Part shown: positions 33,496 through 42,576 of the stretch, piece by piece | Layout: every line of letters starts with the position of its first letter | Numbering within the stretch: the first letter of the stretch is position 1 | Assembly (NCBI RefSeq): GCF_024298905.1 | Contig: NZ_CP101154.1 | Span: 620,001-684,000 of the forward strand | DNA length: 64,000 nucleotides | DNA from: Natronomonas marina | GTDB lineage: Archaea; Halobacteriota; Halobacteria; Halobacteriales; Haloarculaceae | Reading direction: 5' to 3' | Program-made: the position numbers and the translations under genes | The notes under the pieces: generated by a model | Databases searched by the model: none | The model's input: the letters and a program-made list of their open reading frames with translations, nothing else | Told to the model about the DNA's origin: nothing

Positions 33496-33911
33496 GCAAC
33501 TGAACTGGTTTCTGTGAGCGATACGTGGTCTTTCCTGTCCCTTCGACGTCCGTGAGCGCAGAGTGCCGTAAGAGGTGGCTCTCGGCCTTCCAGAGGTTTG
33601 TCTGGGGGCACCCAAAACGGAGGCGTCGGTACGCGTTCCGCGGGTGTCGGAGTCCTTCACCGGCAGAAACCAGGGAGGGCAGCGGGGAACGCAGGGGTGT
33701 CAGAGGGCAGATGGCCGGATACTCAACCGCCTCCGGCCGCGGACGGGGCAGTGGGTCAAACGGGACCGGATGGGTGGGGGTGACAGTGTCGGATACTTTT
33801 TGGGGACCGCCTCCGACCGGCGGCTACGTGCTTCTACCGGCGGATGGATAATCAACACCTGTGGCGCGTTTCTGGCTCTGAAACACTGTGTGACCGCGAA
33901 CCGCTGCCCAG
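33496..33911. other. Intergenic stretch without a convincing gene
   Basis: 416 bp. Purine-rich plus-strand sequence with several open frames of basic composition that do not look like haloarchaeal proteins. A short hairpin after a T-run (ctttttggggaccgcctccgaccggcggctacg, 33797-33829) might end transcription of the lipoprotein gene, though it is 300 bp downstream. May be decayed coding DNA. Confidence 0.4.
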
Positions 33912-34115
33912 TCAGTCGGCCCCGCCGGTATTGGCGTAGACGACACCGAGTAGCATGAGGAGTATTCCGAAGACGACAATAGCGGTCGAAACCAAGTCGG
34001 TTCCGCGAGCTGCGCCGAACACCCACACTGCGAAGCCGAGCCAGACACCACATGGCGTCCCTCCGGCGTCGGTTCCGAGCCATTCGATCACGGGATTGTG
34101 ATATACGTATTCCAT
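33912..34115 (-). CDS. Small two-helix membrane protein
   Basis: A 67-residue protein starting MEYVYHNPVIEWLGTD. Two helices (VWLGFAVWVFGAA and LVSTAIVVFGILLMLLGVVY) and a short GGAD tail. Chosen start is the ATG at 34115. Function unknown. The 297-bp gap to the right shows no gene; its end carries caattaaatcc, a probable TATA region for the PQQ-repeat lipoprotein. Confidence 0.6.
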   Translation of the reverse strand: MEYVYHNPVIEWLGTDAGGTPCGVWLGFAVWVFGAARGTDLVSTAIVVFGILLMLLGVVYANTGGAD

Positions 34116-34412
34116 GTCAGTCACACCGCGAGTCGCCCGAGTGCAACCGCGACGGGTAGCGGATACCGATACGTACTCGATGACGGCCCATCAAGTCTGA
34201 CAGCACATCTCTGACTCTGAAACACTGGGTTACGACAACACACCTTGCCGCCGAGATCGGCTTGCGACAGAGAGCGTGGACTTCCCTCTGACCTCAACAG
34301 GCGGGGTACCCGCTTTCACGGCAGCCGAAAATGCACACTTGAGTGGTGAAGAACTGTTTCTGCCTCCGAGACAGCTTGAAGCAATTAAATCCGGTGGTGA
34401 CTGAGTTGGCGT

Positions 34413-35642
34413 ATGGACTGGAGTCGGCGTCGGGTACTCGCGTCCGTAGCCGGTGTCTATGCGGTCTCGGGGTGTCTCGGTTTGACAAGCGACAGCGGTC
34501 GACCGCTTCCGGAGACACCGGAGGGAACGTGGAGTCAGTCCGGATATGACGCACAGAACACGTGGGCGGCTGATGTCACGGTCCCCGCTCGCGGGACACC
34601 GGCCTGGAGCGGCGGTAGCGGGTTGATCACGCCGCTGGTCGTCGACGGAACGGTGTACACCGTCGACGACGCCCTGACCGCACTGGACGCACGAACCGGC
34701 GAACGCCAGTGGCAGACGGACCTCGGCATAGAGGAGTCGCCGAACTCTGCCACACAGCCAGCGGTTGCCGACGGGTATCTGATACTCGCTTCTGACGGCA
34801 GACTCCGCTCGTTCGACACTGCTGACGGTAGTAAGCGGTGGGAACGGACCATCACTGGCTCACCAGCACAACCGATAACGGTTGCCCCCGACCAGCAGGT
34901 GGGATTCACGTTCTTCAGACGTCCCAAGGGCGACGAACTCCCGACCGAACTCGTTGTCTTCGGGGTCGAAACGGGCGAAACTGAGTGGACGGCCCCAGTA
35001 CGTGCCCCCGGAGCTCCGCCAGCGGTGTTCGGCGATCATCTATACGTTGCCGGATGGAGTGGGCCGGAGACGCAGGTTCTTCGATGTCTCAGACTGGACG
35101 ACGGCAAGCCGGTCTGGGAGCGGGAAATTGGAGACCGAAAGACACCGCCGATCAGTGCAGATACGGGTGTGTTGATCGGCGATGGGGCAGACATCACTAT
35201 CTATAATCATCCCGACGGAGAGCGCCTGGCCTCGATCGGCGTGTCACTCGGACAGATCCGTGCGCTCGCTATCGACGACGGCACCGCCTTCGTGCTCGGG
35301 GAATCCGGTCTCTCGGCGGTTTCGGTGCCAGACGGGGGCGAGCAGTGGTCTCGTTCAGAGGGAGAGTCGTCGGACTACGCGCAGGCTGACGGTCTCGCAG
35401 TTGGGCGTGAGGCCGTCGTGGCACCGGTGTTTCCCGACTCCGAAAGCTCCCCGTCCATCGCTGCGTTCGAGAGAACCGACGGCGCGCCACGGTGGTACTA
35501 TACCGTCGATGACGGATGGAGTCCGACGATCGTCTCCCCACCAGTCATCGCCGACGGCGCAGTATTCGCGATGAGCAACACGAAAAACGGGGTGACTGCC
35601 CTGGGCGACATCCCGCCTCGGACCGAAGAGACTGACTCGTGA
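34413..35642 (+). CDS. Tat lipoprotein with PQQ-like beta-propeller
   Basis: A 409-residue protein. The N-terminus WSRRRVLASVAGVYAVSGCLG is a Tat signal with lipobox Cys. The rest is a series of propeller blades with the repeating pattern of a strand, VDGTVYTV-like turn and LDARTGERQWQTDLG-type closing strand (blades near residues 75, 120, 170, 215, 260, 310, 365). Such proteins in haloarchaea sit on the outside of the membrane; no enzyme activity can be assigned, and PQQ binding is not implied. An ATG start 24 bp after the AT-rich promoter is well placed. Confidence 0.85.
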   Translation: MDWSRRRVLASVAGVYAVSGCLGLTSDSGRPLPETPEGTWSQSGYDAQNTWAADVTVPARGTPAWSGGSGLITPLVVDGTVYTVDDALTALDARTGERQWQTDLGIEESPNSATQPAVADGYLILASDGRLRSFDTADGSKRWERTITGSPAQPITVAPDQQVGFTFFRRPKGDELPTELVVFGVETGETEWTAPVRAPGAPPAVFGDHLYVAGWSGPETQVLRCLRLDDGKPVWEREIGDRKTPPISADTGVLIGDGADITIYNHPDGERLASIGVSLGQIRALAIDDGTAFVLGESGLSAVSVPDGGEQWSRSEGESSDYAQADGLAVGREAVVAPVFPDSESSPSIAAFERTDGAPRWYYTVDDGWSPTIVSPPVIADGAVFAMSNTKNGVTALGDIPPRTEETDS

Positions 35643-35711
35643 TTTCGTATACAGGCCCCTCATAACAACGAGCGAGTCAGTCACAAGCGCTCAATCGACA
35701 GCCAGTACCGT

Positions 35712-36368
35712 TCAGATGGCGACACCGTACTGTTCGTCACGGTCGACCACGATGTACCCTTGCGCGTTGAGTGCTTCGTCCCGATATCGATTCGCGACGA
35801 TCCGCTGAGGGATACGTCGTAGGCCGAACCGTCGATCGGCGGTGTACTCGTACTCAACGACTGTTCGGCCGTCTCTCGTTTCGATGGTTGCGACGTACGT
35901 CGACCATGGCTGGCCACTCACCGTGAGCTCCAGTTCGATCCGGGGGTCACCAGCGGGCGTGTGACCCGTCTGTGTTTCGACCGTCACCTCGACCGACCGC
36001 AAGCCGAACAGATACGAGAGCCGGTACTTGACCGTTCCATCTCCGGTGGTAATCTCGTCTGCGATTCCCCACTGGAAGACGAGAATTGGCGGTGTCGGTC
36101 CCGTGAACGATTCGACGACGGACTGAGCGTCCTCGTCAGTTCGAAGCCGGACGGTCCCCTATGACTCGATAATCGGGACACGCGCGACCACGATCAACAG
36201 TGTACCGACGACCACGGCAGGCACCAACGAGGTTGCAACGAACGTGCCGAGGAAGACGACCGTGGCGAGCACGACAACCAGCGCACTCAGCGGGCGTTCG
36301 CGTCTGAGGTATCGCTTCGCGACGGCGAGTGCCTCCTCTGGTCGGTCGACGGTTCGTGCGGAGGGCAT
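35712..36368 (-). pseudogene. Two-domain membrane protein gene with an in-frame amber stop
   Basis: One continuous frame codes for about 218 residues but is broken by TAG at 36159-36161. Before it: MPSARTVDRPEEALAVAKRY, two membrane helices (ALVVVLATVVFLGTFVATSL, AVVVGTLLIVVARVPII). After it, in the same frame and without any nearby start codon: GTVRLRTDEDAQSVVESFTG, PPILVFQWGIADEI and a beta-rich domain to EQYGVAI. The conserved look of the residues right after the stop shows they belong to the same protein. A nonsense mutation or sequencing error is likeliest; no pyrrolysine system is expected in this group. Confidence 0.65.
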
Positions 36369-36575
36369 CAACCATCAGCACGGGGGTCAGTTAGGGGTAT
36401 TGAATCCGCTACACAGAGACAGCGCGAGAAAAATCACTCGTGGGGTTTCGGTCACCCTCGCCGTCGACTCGTGGGTTCGAACGGTAGGGCTCTCCCAGAC
36501 CACCAGCAGGATCCCTCCGGACGAGATGAGCCCCGTAGAGTGACTGACACTGGCGGGACGCCGGACCGACGACCC

Positions 36576-37394
36576 CTACAGGTCTGCCGGCTCGAATCGG
36601 CGAAAGCCAACCATCAGCGGCACCACAAACCAGACCATGAGGACGACGATCCCCATCCACCAATCGACGTAGACCGGGGCACCGTCGGCGATGTACCGTG
36701 TTGCGAGGTCAACGTCGAACCCGGCCCGGAGGAGGCGGTCGTAGGCCTCGTTCGGTCCGAGAAGTCGGAACAGCAGCGCCCAGTCGGGCATGTTCGAGAG
36801 GACCGAGACGTCGAACCGGTGCAGGATCACCAGGATCAGCGAGTGTAACCCACCCCAGAGCGTCACCAAGGCGAAGTAGCCGCCGAAGGCGCCCAGCGTG
36901 ATCCACCGGTTGACGGTCGTCGCCATCGAGAGACCGACGGCGAGGCCGACGAACGCCAGTCCGTACAGCGCCGTCGCGACCAGGAACCAGGGGAAGAGGA
37001 CGGCCCCGTCAGTCCCATACCGGATGGCACCGACGACGCCCGCGACGGTGAGTGCGACGAGCGTCGGACCAAGGAGGACTGCCGACCGTCCGACGAGTTT
37101 CCCGGCGAGGAAGTCCTGGCGCGAGTGGGGGAAGGAGAGCGTGAGAAAGAGGCTCCCGCTGGTGCGCTCGTGGACGACAGACTTGTAACCGACGAGCAGT
37201 GCGAGCAAGGGCAGGGTCACGCCGACCACGCCCGCCAGCCCGCCGAGGAAGGCCGGGAACGTGCCCTCGCCCAGATACGAGTGAGCGAGCGCGTACCCGA
37301 CGGACAGGACAGTCAGGAGGGCAAAGAGGACCCAGAGACCACGTGACCGACTGGCGTCGTTGATATCCTTGTACGCGATATCGCGCCAGGTCAC
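36576..37394 (-). CDS. ABC-2 type exporter permease
   Basis: A 272-residue permease with six membrane helices, starting MTWRDIAYKDINDASRSRG. The VVHERTSGSLFLTLSFPHSRQDFLAGK segment is the hallmark cytoplasmic loop of this ABC-2 (NosY/YhaP-like) group. It overlaps the preceding permease gene by four bases, so the three genes ATPase-permease-permease form one operon. Substrate unknown. The gap downstream (36372-36575) holds no gene. Confidence 0.88.
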   Translation of the reverse strand: MTWRDIAYKDINDASRSRGLWVLFALLTVLSVGYALAHSYLGEGTFPAFLGGLAGVVGVTLPLLALLVGYKSVVHERTSGSLFLTLSFPHSRQDFLAGKLVGRSAVLLGPTLVALTVAGVVGAIRYGTDGAVLFPWFLVATALYGLAFVGLAVGLSMATTVNRWITLGAFGGYFALVTLWGGLHSLILVILHRFDVSVLSNMPDWALLFRLLGPNEAYDRLLRAGFDVDLATRYIADGAPVYVDWWMGIVVLMVWFVVPLMVGFRRFEPADL

Positions 37395-38200
37395 GAGAGA
37401 TCACTCCCGGCGAAACGCAGGAAGGCCAGTCCGAGCGGCCCGACGGCCCAGCAAGCGAACAGGACCAGCGCGACCCACTCGTTGAGGTACCACGGTCCCT
37501 CGACGCCGGCACCCGGCGTGACGAACCCATCTACGACGCGACCGAAGACGCGACCCGGTTCGAGACCCACGAGGAACCGGATCGGTCCGGGTAACCCCCC
37601 GTCGGCGAGGCCGGCCGCCGCGAGACCGAGTGCGAGTGCGTCGGCGATCGCGTCCCAGACGACGACGAACAGGAAGACCAGTCCGAACCCGAAGACGAGC
37701 GCGCGCCGCCGCGTCGCGGACACGAGCGAGACGGCGGTTCCTAATCCGGTCCAGACGACGCCGAACGTGACCGTCAGTGCCAGGAACTCGACGAACGGGA
37801 GGAGAGCGAGTTCGCCCAGCGGGTAGACGACCAGGGCACCGGCGCCGACCGTCGCGGTGACGAGCGCCCCGACCACGACTGCGGTCCGACTAAGGAACTT
37901 CCCGAGAACGACATCCCGGCGGCTCTGCGGGAGCGACAACGAGAGACGGATCGACCCCGACTCGCGCTGGCTCGCGATGGCGTTGTAGGTCACGAGCATC
38001 CCGACGAACGGCACGAGCGTCGTGAGCCACCCGTGGACGAACCCCGGGAAGTGTGCCGTCGTGATCGGACCACTCGTGAGCAGCGGGTAGATGTACCCCG
38101 CGAGGAGGACGACCGACACCAGTAATCCGGCCAGAAGTTTGACTGACCGCGCTCCCACAGTAAGAGAGAGGTCCTGTCTGGCGACGACTCGCCACGTCAT
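37391..38200 (-). CDS. ABC-2 type exporter permease
   Basis: A 269-residue permease, six helices, starting MTWRVVARQDLSLTVGARSV. The loop IASQRESGSIRLSLSLPQSRRDVVLGK matches its partner gene, so the two permeases are likely a heterodimer. The start at 38200 overlaps the ATPase stop by four bases; the longer frame upstream is basic and overlaps the ATPase in another frame, so it is rejected. Confidence 0.88.
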   Translation of the reverse strand: MTWRVVARQDLSLTVGARSVKLLAGLLVSVVLLAGYIYPLLTSGPITTAHFPGFVHGWLTTLVPFVGMLVTYNAIASQRESGSIRLSLSLPQSRRDVVLGKFLSRTAVVVGALVTATVGAGALVVYPLGELALLPFVEFLALTVTFGVVWTGLGTAVSLVSATRRRALVFGFGLVFLFVVVWDAIADALALGLAAAGLADGGLPGPIRFLVGLEPGRVFGRVVDGFVTPGAGVEGPWYLNEWVALVLFACWAVGPLGLAFLRFAGSDLS

Positions 38201-39108
38201 CGTCCCGACCCAGTGTACTCGATGAACATGTCTTCGAGCGATGCCTCTTCCGTGCGGAAGTTCACCACCTCGACGCCCGCGTCGTTGAGTTCGACGAGAA
38301 TGTCCATCTTCGCGTCGTTTGTGCACGTGACCTCAATCGTCGAGTCGTCCTCGCTCACCGCCGTCTCGACGCCCGCGACGGACCTGACACTCTCCAAGGT
38401 CCCGTTGTGGAGGCCGTCGACGGTGATGACCAATTTTGTCCCACCGCCCATCGAGGCGCGCAGTCCCTCGATGGTGTCGATGGCCACGAGTTCGCCGTCT
38501 TGCAGGATGCCGACGCGGTCACAGACCGCCTCGACCTGTTCGAGGATGTGCGACGAGAAGAAAATCGTCGCCCCGCGCTCGTTTTCCTCGCGGAGGATCT
38601 GCCGCATCTCCGCGGCACCGTTCGGGTCCAGTCCCGTCGAAGGTTCGTCGAGGACGAGCAGGTCGGGTTCCCCGACCAGCGCCATGCCGAGCACGAGTCG
38701 CTGTGCCATCCCCTTGGAGTAGTCGCTGGCTTTCCGGTCGGCGTCCTCGCGGATGCCCACCCTGTCGAGTACCTCGATAGGGTCGGCCTCGACACCTTTC
38801 GACCGGATGGCGTACTCGACGTGCTGGCGGCCGGTGAGTCGCTCGAAGACCGAGTAGCCCTCCGGGAGGACGCCAACCCGATCGCGAGCGGCGACCCCCT
38901 CCTGCTGGCAGTCGTGGCCGAATATCTCGACCGACCCCTCGGTCGGCGTCACGAAATCGAGCAAGGTGTTGATGAACGTTGACTTCCCCGCGCCGTTTGG
39001 ACCGAGAAAGCCGAACGTCTCGCCCTCATCGACAGTCAGATCAACCCTGTCGAGGGCGATCTCCGTCCCGTACTGTTTCGATACAGCCGTCGCATCGATC
39101 GCTGGCAT
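38197..39108 (-). CDS. ABC exporter ATP-binding protein
   Basis: A 303-residue ATPase. Walker A is GPNGAGKST, the signature is YSKGMAQRL, Walker B is LLVLDEPSTGLDP, and the switch His is in SSHILEQV. The C-terminal 80 residues (ELNDAGVEVVNFRTEEASLEDMF) are the usual regulatory tail of ABC-2 exporters. It is first in a three-gene operon with two permeases. The 296 bp on its promoter side contain no gene. Confidence 0.93.
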   Translation of the reverse strand: MPAIDATAVSKQYGTEIALDRVDLTVDEGETFGFLGPNGAGKSTFINTLLDFVTPTEGSVEIFGHDCQQEGVAARDRVGVLPEGYSVFERLTGRQHVEYAIRSKGVEADPIEVLDRVGIREDADRKASDYSKGMAQRLVLGMALVGEPDLLVLDEPSTGLDPNGAAEMRQILREENERGATIFFSSHILEQVEAVCDRVGILQDGELVAIDTIEGLRASMGGGTKLVITVDGLHNGTLESVRSVAGVETAVSEDDSTIEVTCTNDAKMDILVELNDAGVEVVNFRTEEASLEDMFIEYTGSGR

Positions 39109-39404
39109 ACTACCACCGACGCCTCACAGCGTCATAACCCACCAGCGAGACTCTCCGATCAAGAAGCACGAGGGACACAGTTATAAGTCAGTAATTCTGG
39201 GTGCCGTACCGGTTCGTGGCTGTCAGAGCGACCTCGGTAGCTCCTTCGCCGTTCTGCTGGCCTCTCGCTAAAGCAGGCAATGACTGGAAAGTGGTGAGTC
39301 GTCGACGCCGCTCCTATCGATAGCGACACGCATGAGTCAGGAAAAACTGGGCCGAAGAGTGGTATCTGGAGGCGGCAGTGAGGCCCGATTCGATCGAGCC
39401 AGAC

Positions 39405-40568
39405 CTACTCGCAGTTGAGCGAGTCGGCGACCCCGACGGTCTCGTCCTTCGAGCGGTCGCCGGACACGCGGTAGGTGGTGTCCTCACAAGGTACGACGAC
39501 GACCGACGTCGTGTTTCCGTCGTACTCGTACTCAGTGTAGTACCCGGTGTGGTTGCCGACGTCTATCGTCTCGTATCTGTCGCTCTCGCTGAAGTTGTAC
39601 TCCATCGGCAGGTGTTTCACAACGGTGAGACTCTCGTCGTCCTCGGTCACGTAGCGCAGCGTGACGGAGTGATAATCGTCATCCGCGATCACGTACCCTT
39701 CCTCGAAGGTGTACGCATCGGGGATGTCGGCCGAGGGCACCGACTGGTTCGTGTCCTCCCGCAGCGACGACAGCGAATCGTACTCCGTCACTTTCGGGAG
39801 CGACTGCTCCGGTTCGGTGGCGTTGTCGGGGACGTCGATCGTGAACCGGTCGTCGGGGATCGACGCGTTCAGACTGACATTCCGGAAGCGTGTGGTCTGC
39901 TCGAAGTCCGTCTCGCCGTCGTCGAGTTCGCTCGTCATTACAGTCGGGAAGTAGGTGTCCGTGTCCAGCCAGACGGTCACGTTGGGAGAACCGAGGGGGT
40001 CGCTCGCGTTCGTCGGCGTCACGGTCAGCAGGTAGGCTTCCTCGCCGTCGATGCGGTCTCTTCCCTCGTAGGCGATCTCGGTATCGGTAACGAGGCCGTC
40101 GACCGGCGTCACATCGGCCATATCGACGGACACGTTGAAGCGGTTGACCTGGTTGTTCTCGACGTCGTAGGACATCATCCCGCTCTCGTTGCGAACGGTG
40201 ATCACGTGCGTCCGATTGGTCTCCCACTCTGTCCGGACACGGTCGTTCTCGTAGTCGACCCACATCCGCCGTTCGCTCGTTATCGTCGTGTTACCGTTGA
40301 TCGTCGTGTTCGTTTCGTAGGCCATCACGACAGATTCGAGTGACTCGATACGCTCTTCGAACCGGTCGACGACCTCGTCACCGGCAGGGGTCGACGAGTC
40401 CTTCGTTTCGTCCGGGTCATCGGACAGCGCGTGTGCGAGTTGTGTAGGCGGTACGTCGTCGGAAGGTTGCTGGGCGGCGACTACCCCGCCGATACCGACG
40501 ACGGAGAGGGCGACCAGCGAGCCGAGCGTGACTGCCACGAGGGCACCACGCAAGTTGTCAGGGACCAT
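39405..40568 (-). CDS. Secreted LolA/DUF4367-type protein
   Basis: A 387-residue protein. A Sec-type signal helix (LVAVTLGSLVALSVVGIGGVVAA) is followed by a LolA-like half-barrel (residues 65-235: RFEERIESLESVVMAYET, RMWVDYENDRVRTEWE, TVTPTNASDPLGSPNVTVWLDTDTYFP) and a C-terminal DUF4367-like domain (residues 260-387, ADDDYHSVTLRYVTEDD, GYYTEYEYDGNTTSVVV). Many N-x-T/S sites suggest surface glycosylation. Haloarchaeal members are annotated as outer-membrane lipoprotein-sorting-like but have no known cargo. Upstream, 40569-40914 shows no gene. Confidence 0.75.
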   Translation of the reverse strand: MVPDNLRGALVAVTLGSLVALSVVGIGGVVAAQQPSDDVPPTQLAHALSDDPDETKDSSTPAGDEVVDRFEERIESLESVVMAYETNTTINGNTTITSERRMWVDYENDRVRTEWETNRTHVITVRNESGMMSYDVENNQVNRFNVSVDMADVTPVDGLVTDTEIAYEGRDRIDGEEAYLLTVTPTNASDPLGSPNVTVWLDTDTYFPTVMTSELDDGETDFEQTTRFRNVSLNASIPDDRFTIDVPDNATEPEQSLPKVTEYDSLSSLREDTNQSVPSADIPDAYTFEEGYVIADDDYHSVTLRYVTEDDESLTVVKHLPMEYNFSESDRYETIDVGNHTGYYTEYEYDGNTTSVVVVPCEDTTYRVSGDRSKDETVGVADSLNCE

Positions 40569-40914
40569 TGCACTCCGGCGTTCGAACGGGAGTATCTTGT
40601 ACCCGGCCCCACCGTCGCCAGTCTGGAGACGTGCGAAAAGATATTTACAACTTCGGTCAAGCGTCGGCCGAATCCTGACGCCGGGTGAGAGCGTGACCTC
40701 GTGGCACGTCCGTCGAACATCGGTCGCTGTTGGCGTCGGGCGGCCCTATGATTACGACTAAATGATACTATCTGTGGCCACGACCTCATCTACGCCGTTT
40801 ACGCCGATGATAAAACAGTATACCGGCTCACATTCCGTCTCTACGAACAGTACAAGTTGTCGGAGAAGGTTTGCAAGTGACGTTCTGATTTTCGGCATAC
40901 TGCCGATATCGTGG

Positions 40915-41108
40915 TTATAGCCATCTGTGTGCGGCTTCGTGTGCGACAGTTGTCGGAATGAGAACCCAGAGGAGAACGAATCCAATCGTCTCGGGAGATG
41001 GCGCGGAGTCCACGAAGCCACTAACAACGCTCCTGTGGCAATAACTCCGACAAAGGTCGAGATGTACTGCGGATCAAGCCACGAGTTCGGAACGTCCGTC
41101 TCGGACAT
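40915..41108 (-). pseudogene. Small two-helix membrane protein gene, probably frameshifted
   Basis: From the ATG at 41108 the frame gives MSETDVPNSWLDPQY and one helix (ISTFVGVIATGALLVAS). At about 41013 the protein-like reading moves to another frame, giving VDSAPSPETIGFV, a second helix (LLWVLIPTTV) and the end AHEAAHRWL with a TAA at 40915. Staying in the first frame instead yields 80 residues of basic, non-haloarchaeal sequence. So a one-base lesion near gcttcgtggac is likely. The upstream ccatttatcatc is a good TATA box. The HEAAH string resembles a zinc-protease motif but the protein is far too small to claim that. Confidence 0.4.
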
Positions 41109-41311
41109 TGGCGGCCCTTCGACATAGAGATGATAAATGGTTACCACATCTAACGACGACTGCACGGAATCACTCTCGGAAGACGTGAAACCGGTACCGC
41201 CGAGGAAGAGACCGTAGTCGGCTATAATTGTCGCAGTACTCGGTTGGTGGGAGTTGCTGGCTGTGATACCGTGGACAAGGTCTTTCCATACCACAACCAA
41301 ACATCGAATTG

Positions 41312-41506
41312 ATGTCAAAACAGTCCTCCAAACAGTCGAATAGCCTGGTCAGTACAGAAACCAAGATCACCGCTATCTTTGTGATACTTGCTATCATTTC
41401 GGTGTTCGGTACGACAACCGTAACCGACCGTCAATGGATTCACTTCGCCGTACTCCTCGGCGTTGGCGTCGTCGTTCCGACACTCATCAACGAATGGCGT
41501 GACTGA
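41312..41506 (+). CDS. Small two-helix membrane protein
   Basis: A 64-residue protein starting MSKQSSKQSNSLVSTE. Two helices (ITAIFVILAIISVFGTT and WIHFAVLLGVGVVVPTLI) and an NEWRD tail. Codon use is less G/C-rich than core genes. Function unknown; one of a cluster of similar tiny membrane proteins. Confidence 0.6.
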   Translation: MSKQSSKQSNSLVSTETKITAIFVILAIISVFGTTTVTDRQWIHFAVLLGVGVVVPTLINEWRD

Positions 41507-41733
41507 TCGGAGTTCGGGCGCGAGATACACCATTATAATCACTGCGGAGTTTTCGCTGACACGCTCGTTTCCAAGCACGAAACCATGACCCGAGTTCTTT
41601 ACTAGCCGATGGTGTCATAGAATGGTTACCACACCATATCTGCGACCGCCTGTGGACGATATAGAGGGTGCAACCAACACGTTGATGATTCCGACGAAGA
41701 TTCGGTTGCCGCCAGTTGTGGCACTGGCTGATC

Positions 41734-41976
41734 TCACGGTTTCAAGCGGTCGAGCAACCGAATGATCCAGCCGGCGGCGAACCCGATGAGGATGAAGACA
41801 GCAATCCCGAGCAGTGGATGAATATCGAAGAGCGCATCCATTGGCAACACCGGGTCACCGTACACCCGCCAGGTGAGGTAGTCCCCGGTGAGGGCGGTGT
41901 AGATCCCGCCGAACAAACCAAACAGGGCGCCGATCCACGGTGACCAGCGACCGTCCCAGCGATGACGGTCCACCAT
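41734..41976 (-). CDS. Small two-helix membrane protein
   Basis: An 80-residue protein starting MVDRHRWDGRWSPW. Helices at GALFGLFGGIYTALTG and LLGIAVFILIGFAAGWII, with a DALFDIHP loop. The ATG at 41976 lies about 25 bp after a TATA-like ttttattt, so a near-leaderless transcript; a longer upstream frame lacks such support. Function unknown. Confidence 0.6.
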   Translation of the reverse strand: MVDRHRWDGRWSPWIGALFGLFGGIYTALTGDYLTWRVYGDPVLPMDALFDIHPLLGIAVFILIGFAAGWIIRLLDRLKP

Positions 41977-42238
41977 AACCAGTTCAGGCGTGGGCCGAAA
42001 TAAAACCGGTTGTGATTCTGTGGCTGTCGGAGAGAGGGACCGTCTCTGACTCGGAGCCACCGACTGTCCACTGGAGTGTACAGGATTCGCAGGCTTGTTC
42101 TGACAGTTGGTTCACCGGGTGATATATGAAATCAAGTCCTTGTGAATCGTTCTATGACACCCTCTACTGGCCAGGAACAGGATGTCACAGAACGGGTGTC
42201 ACACCAGTCTTTCCACACTTCGTCGCTCAGTGTAATTC

Positions 42239-42454
42239 CTACATAGCCGAAGAACGCTGGTACCGAAGATACGCTCCGCTACCGATGCAAATTGTGGCGA
42301 TAAGCAACAATCCACCGCTGAGGACACCCCTCAGCGTGCCTGAAACTCCGGGGTTTTCGACTATGTTGAAAGCCCGCTGAAACACAATTAGTTGAAATAC
42401 TAATAGAAGGCTTCCGCCGGATACCAACAGCCGACTTTTCAAAATTTCGCTCAT
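42239..42454 (-). CDS. Small two-helix membrane protein
   Basis: A 71-residue protein, MSEILKSRLLVSGGS, with helices LLLVFQLIVFQRAFNIV and VLSGGLLLIATICIGSGAYL. A+T-richer codon use than core genes. It lies 118 bp from the right end of the TnpB element, same strand. Function unknown. Confidence 0.6.
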   Translation of the reverse strand: MSEILKSRLLVSGGSLLLVFQLIVFQRAFNIVENPGVSGTLRGVLSGGLLLIATICIGSGAYLRYQRSSAM

Positions 42455-42576
42455 ATTTCAGCCAGCACCCGGCAACTATATACGCGTTACCCACGCTCTC
42501 TATCTCGGAAACGCGAAAATATAGACGGTGTTTCTTCAGGCACTCCTGCTGAGTAACGTATACAGGCTTCTGTGAA

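Noticed and set aside
36159-36161. Reading the TAG as pyrrolysine
   Set aside because: Haloarchaea are not known to carry the pyl genes and none is visible here; a nonsense mutation is simpler.
40758-40914. Unshifted continuation of the small gene at 41108
   Set aside because: The extra residues are basic and unlike haloarchaeal proteins, whereas the other frame gives a second membrane helix.
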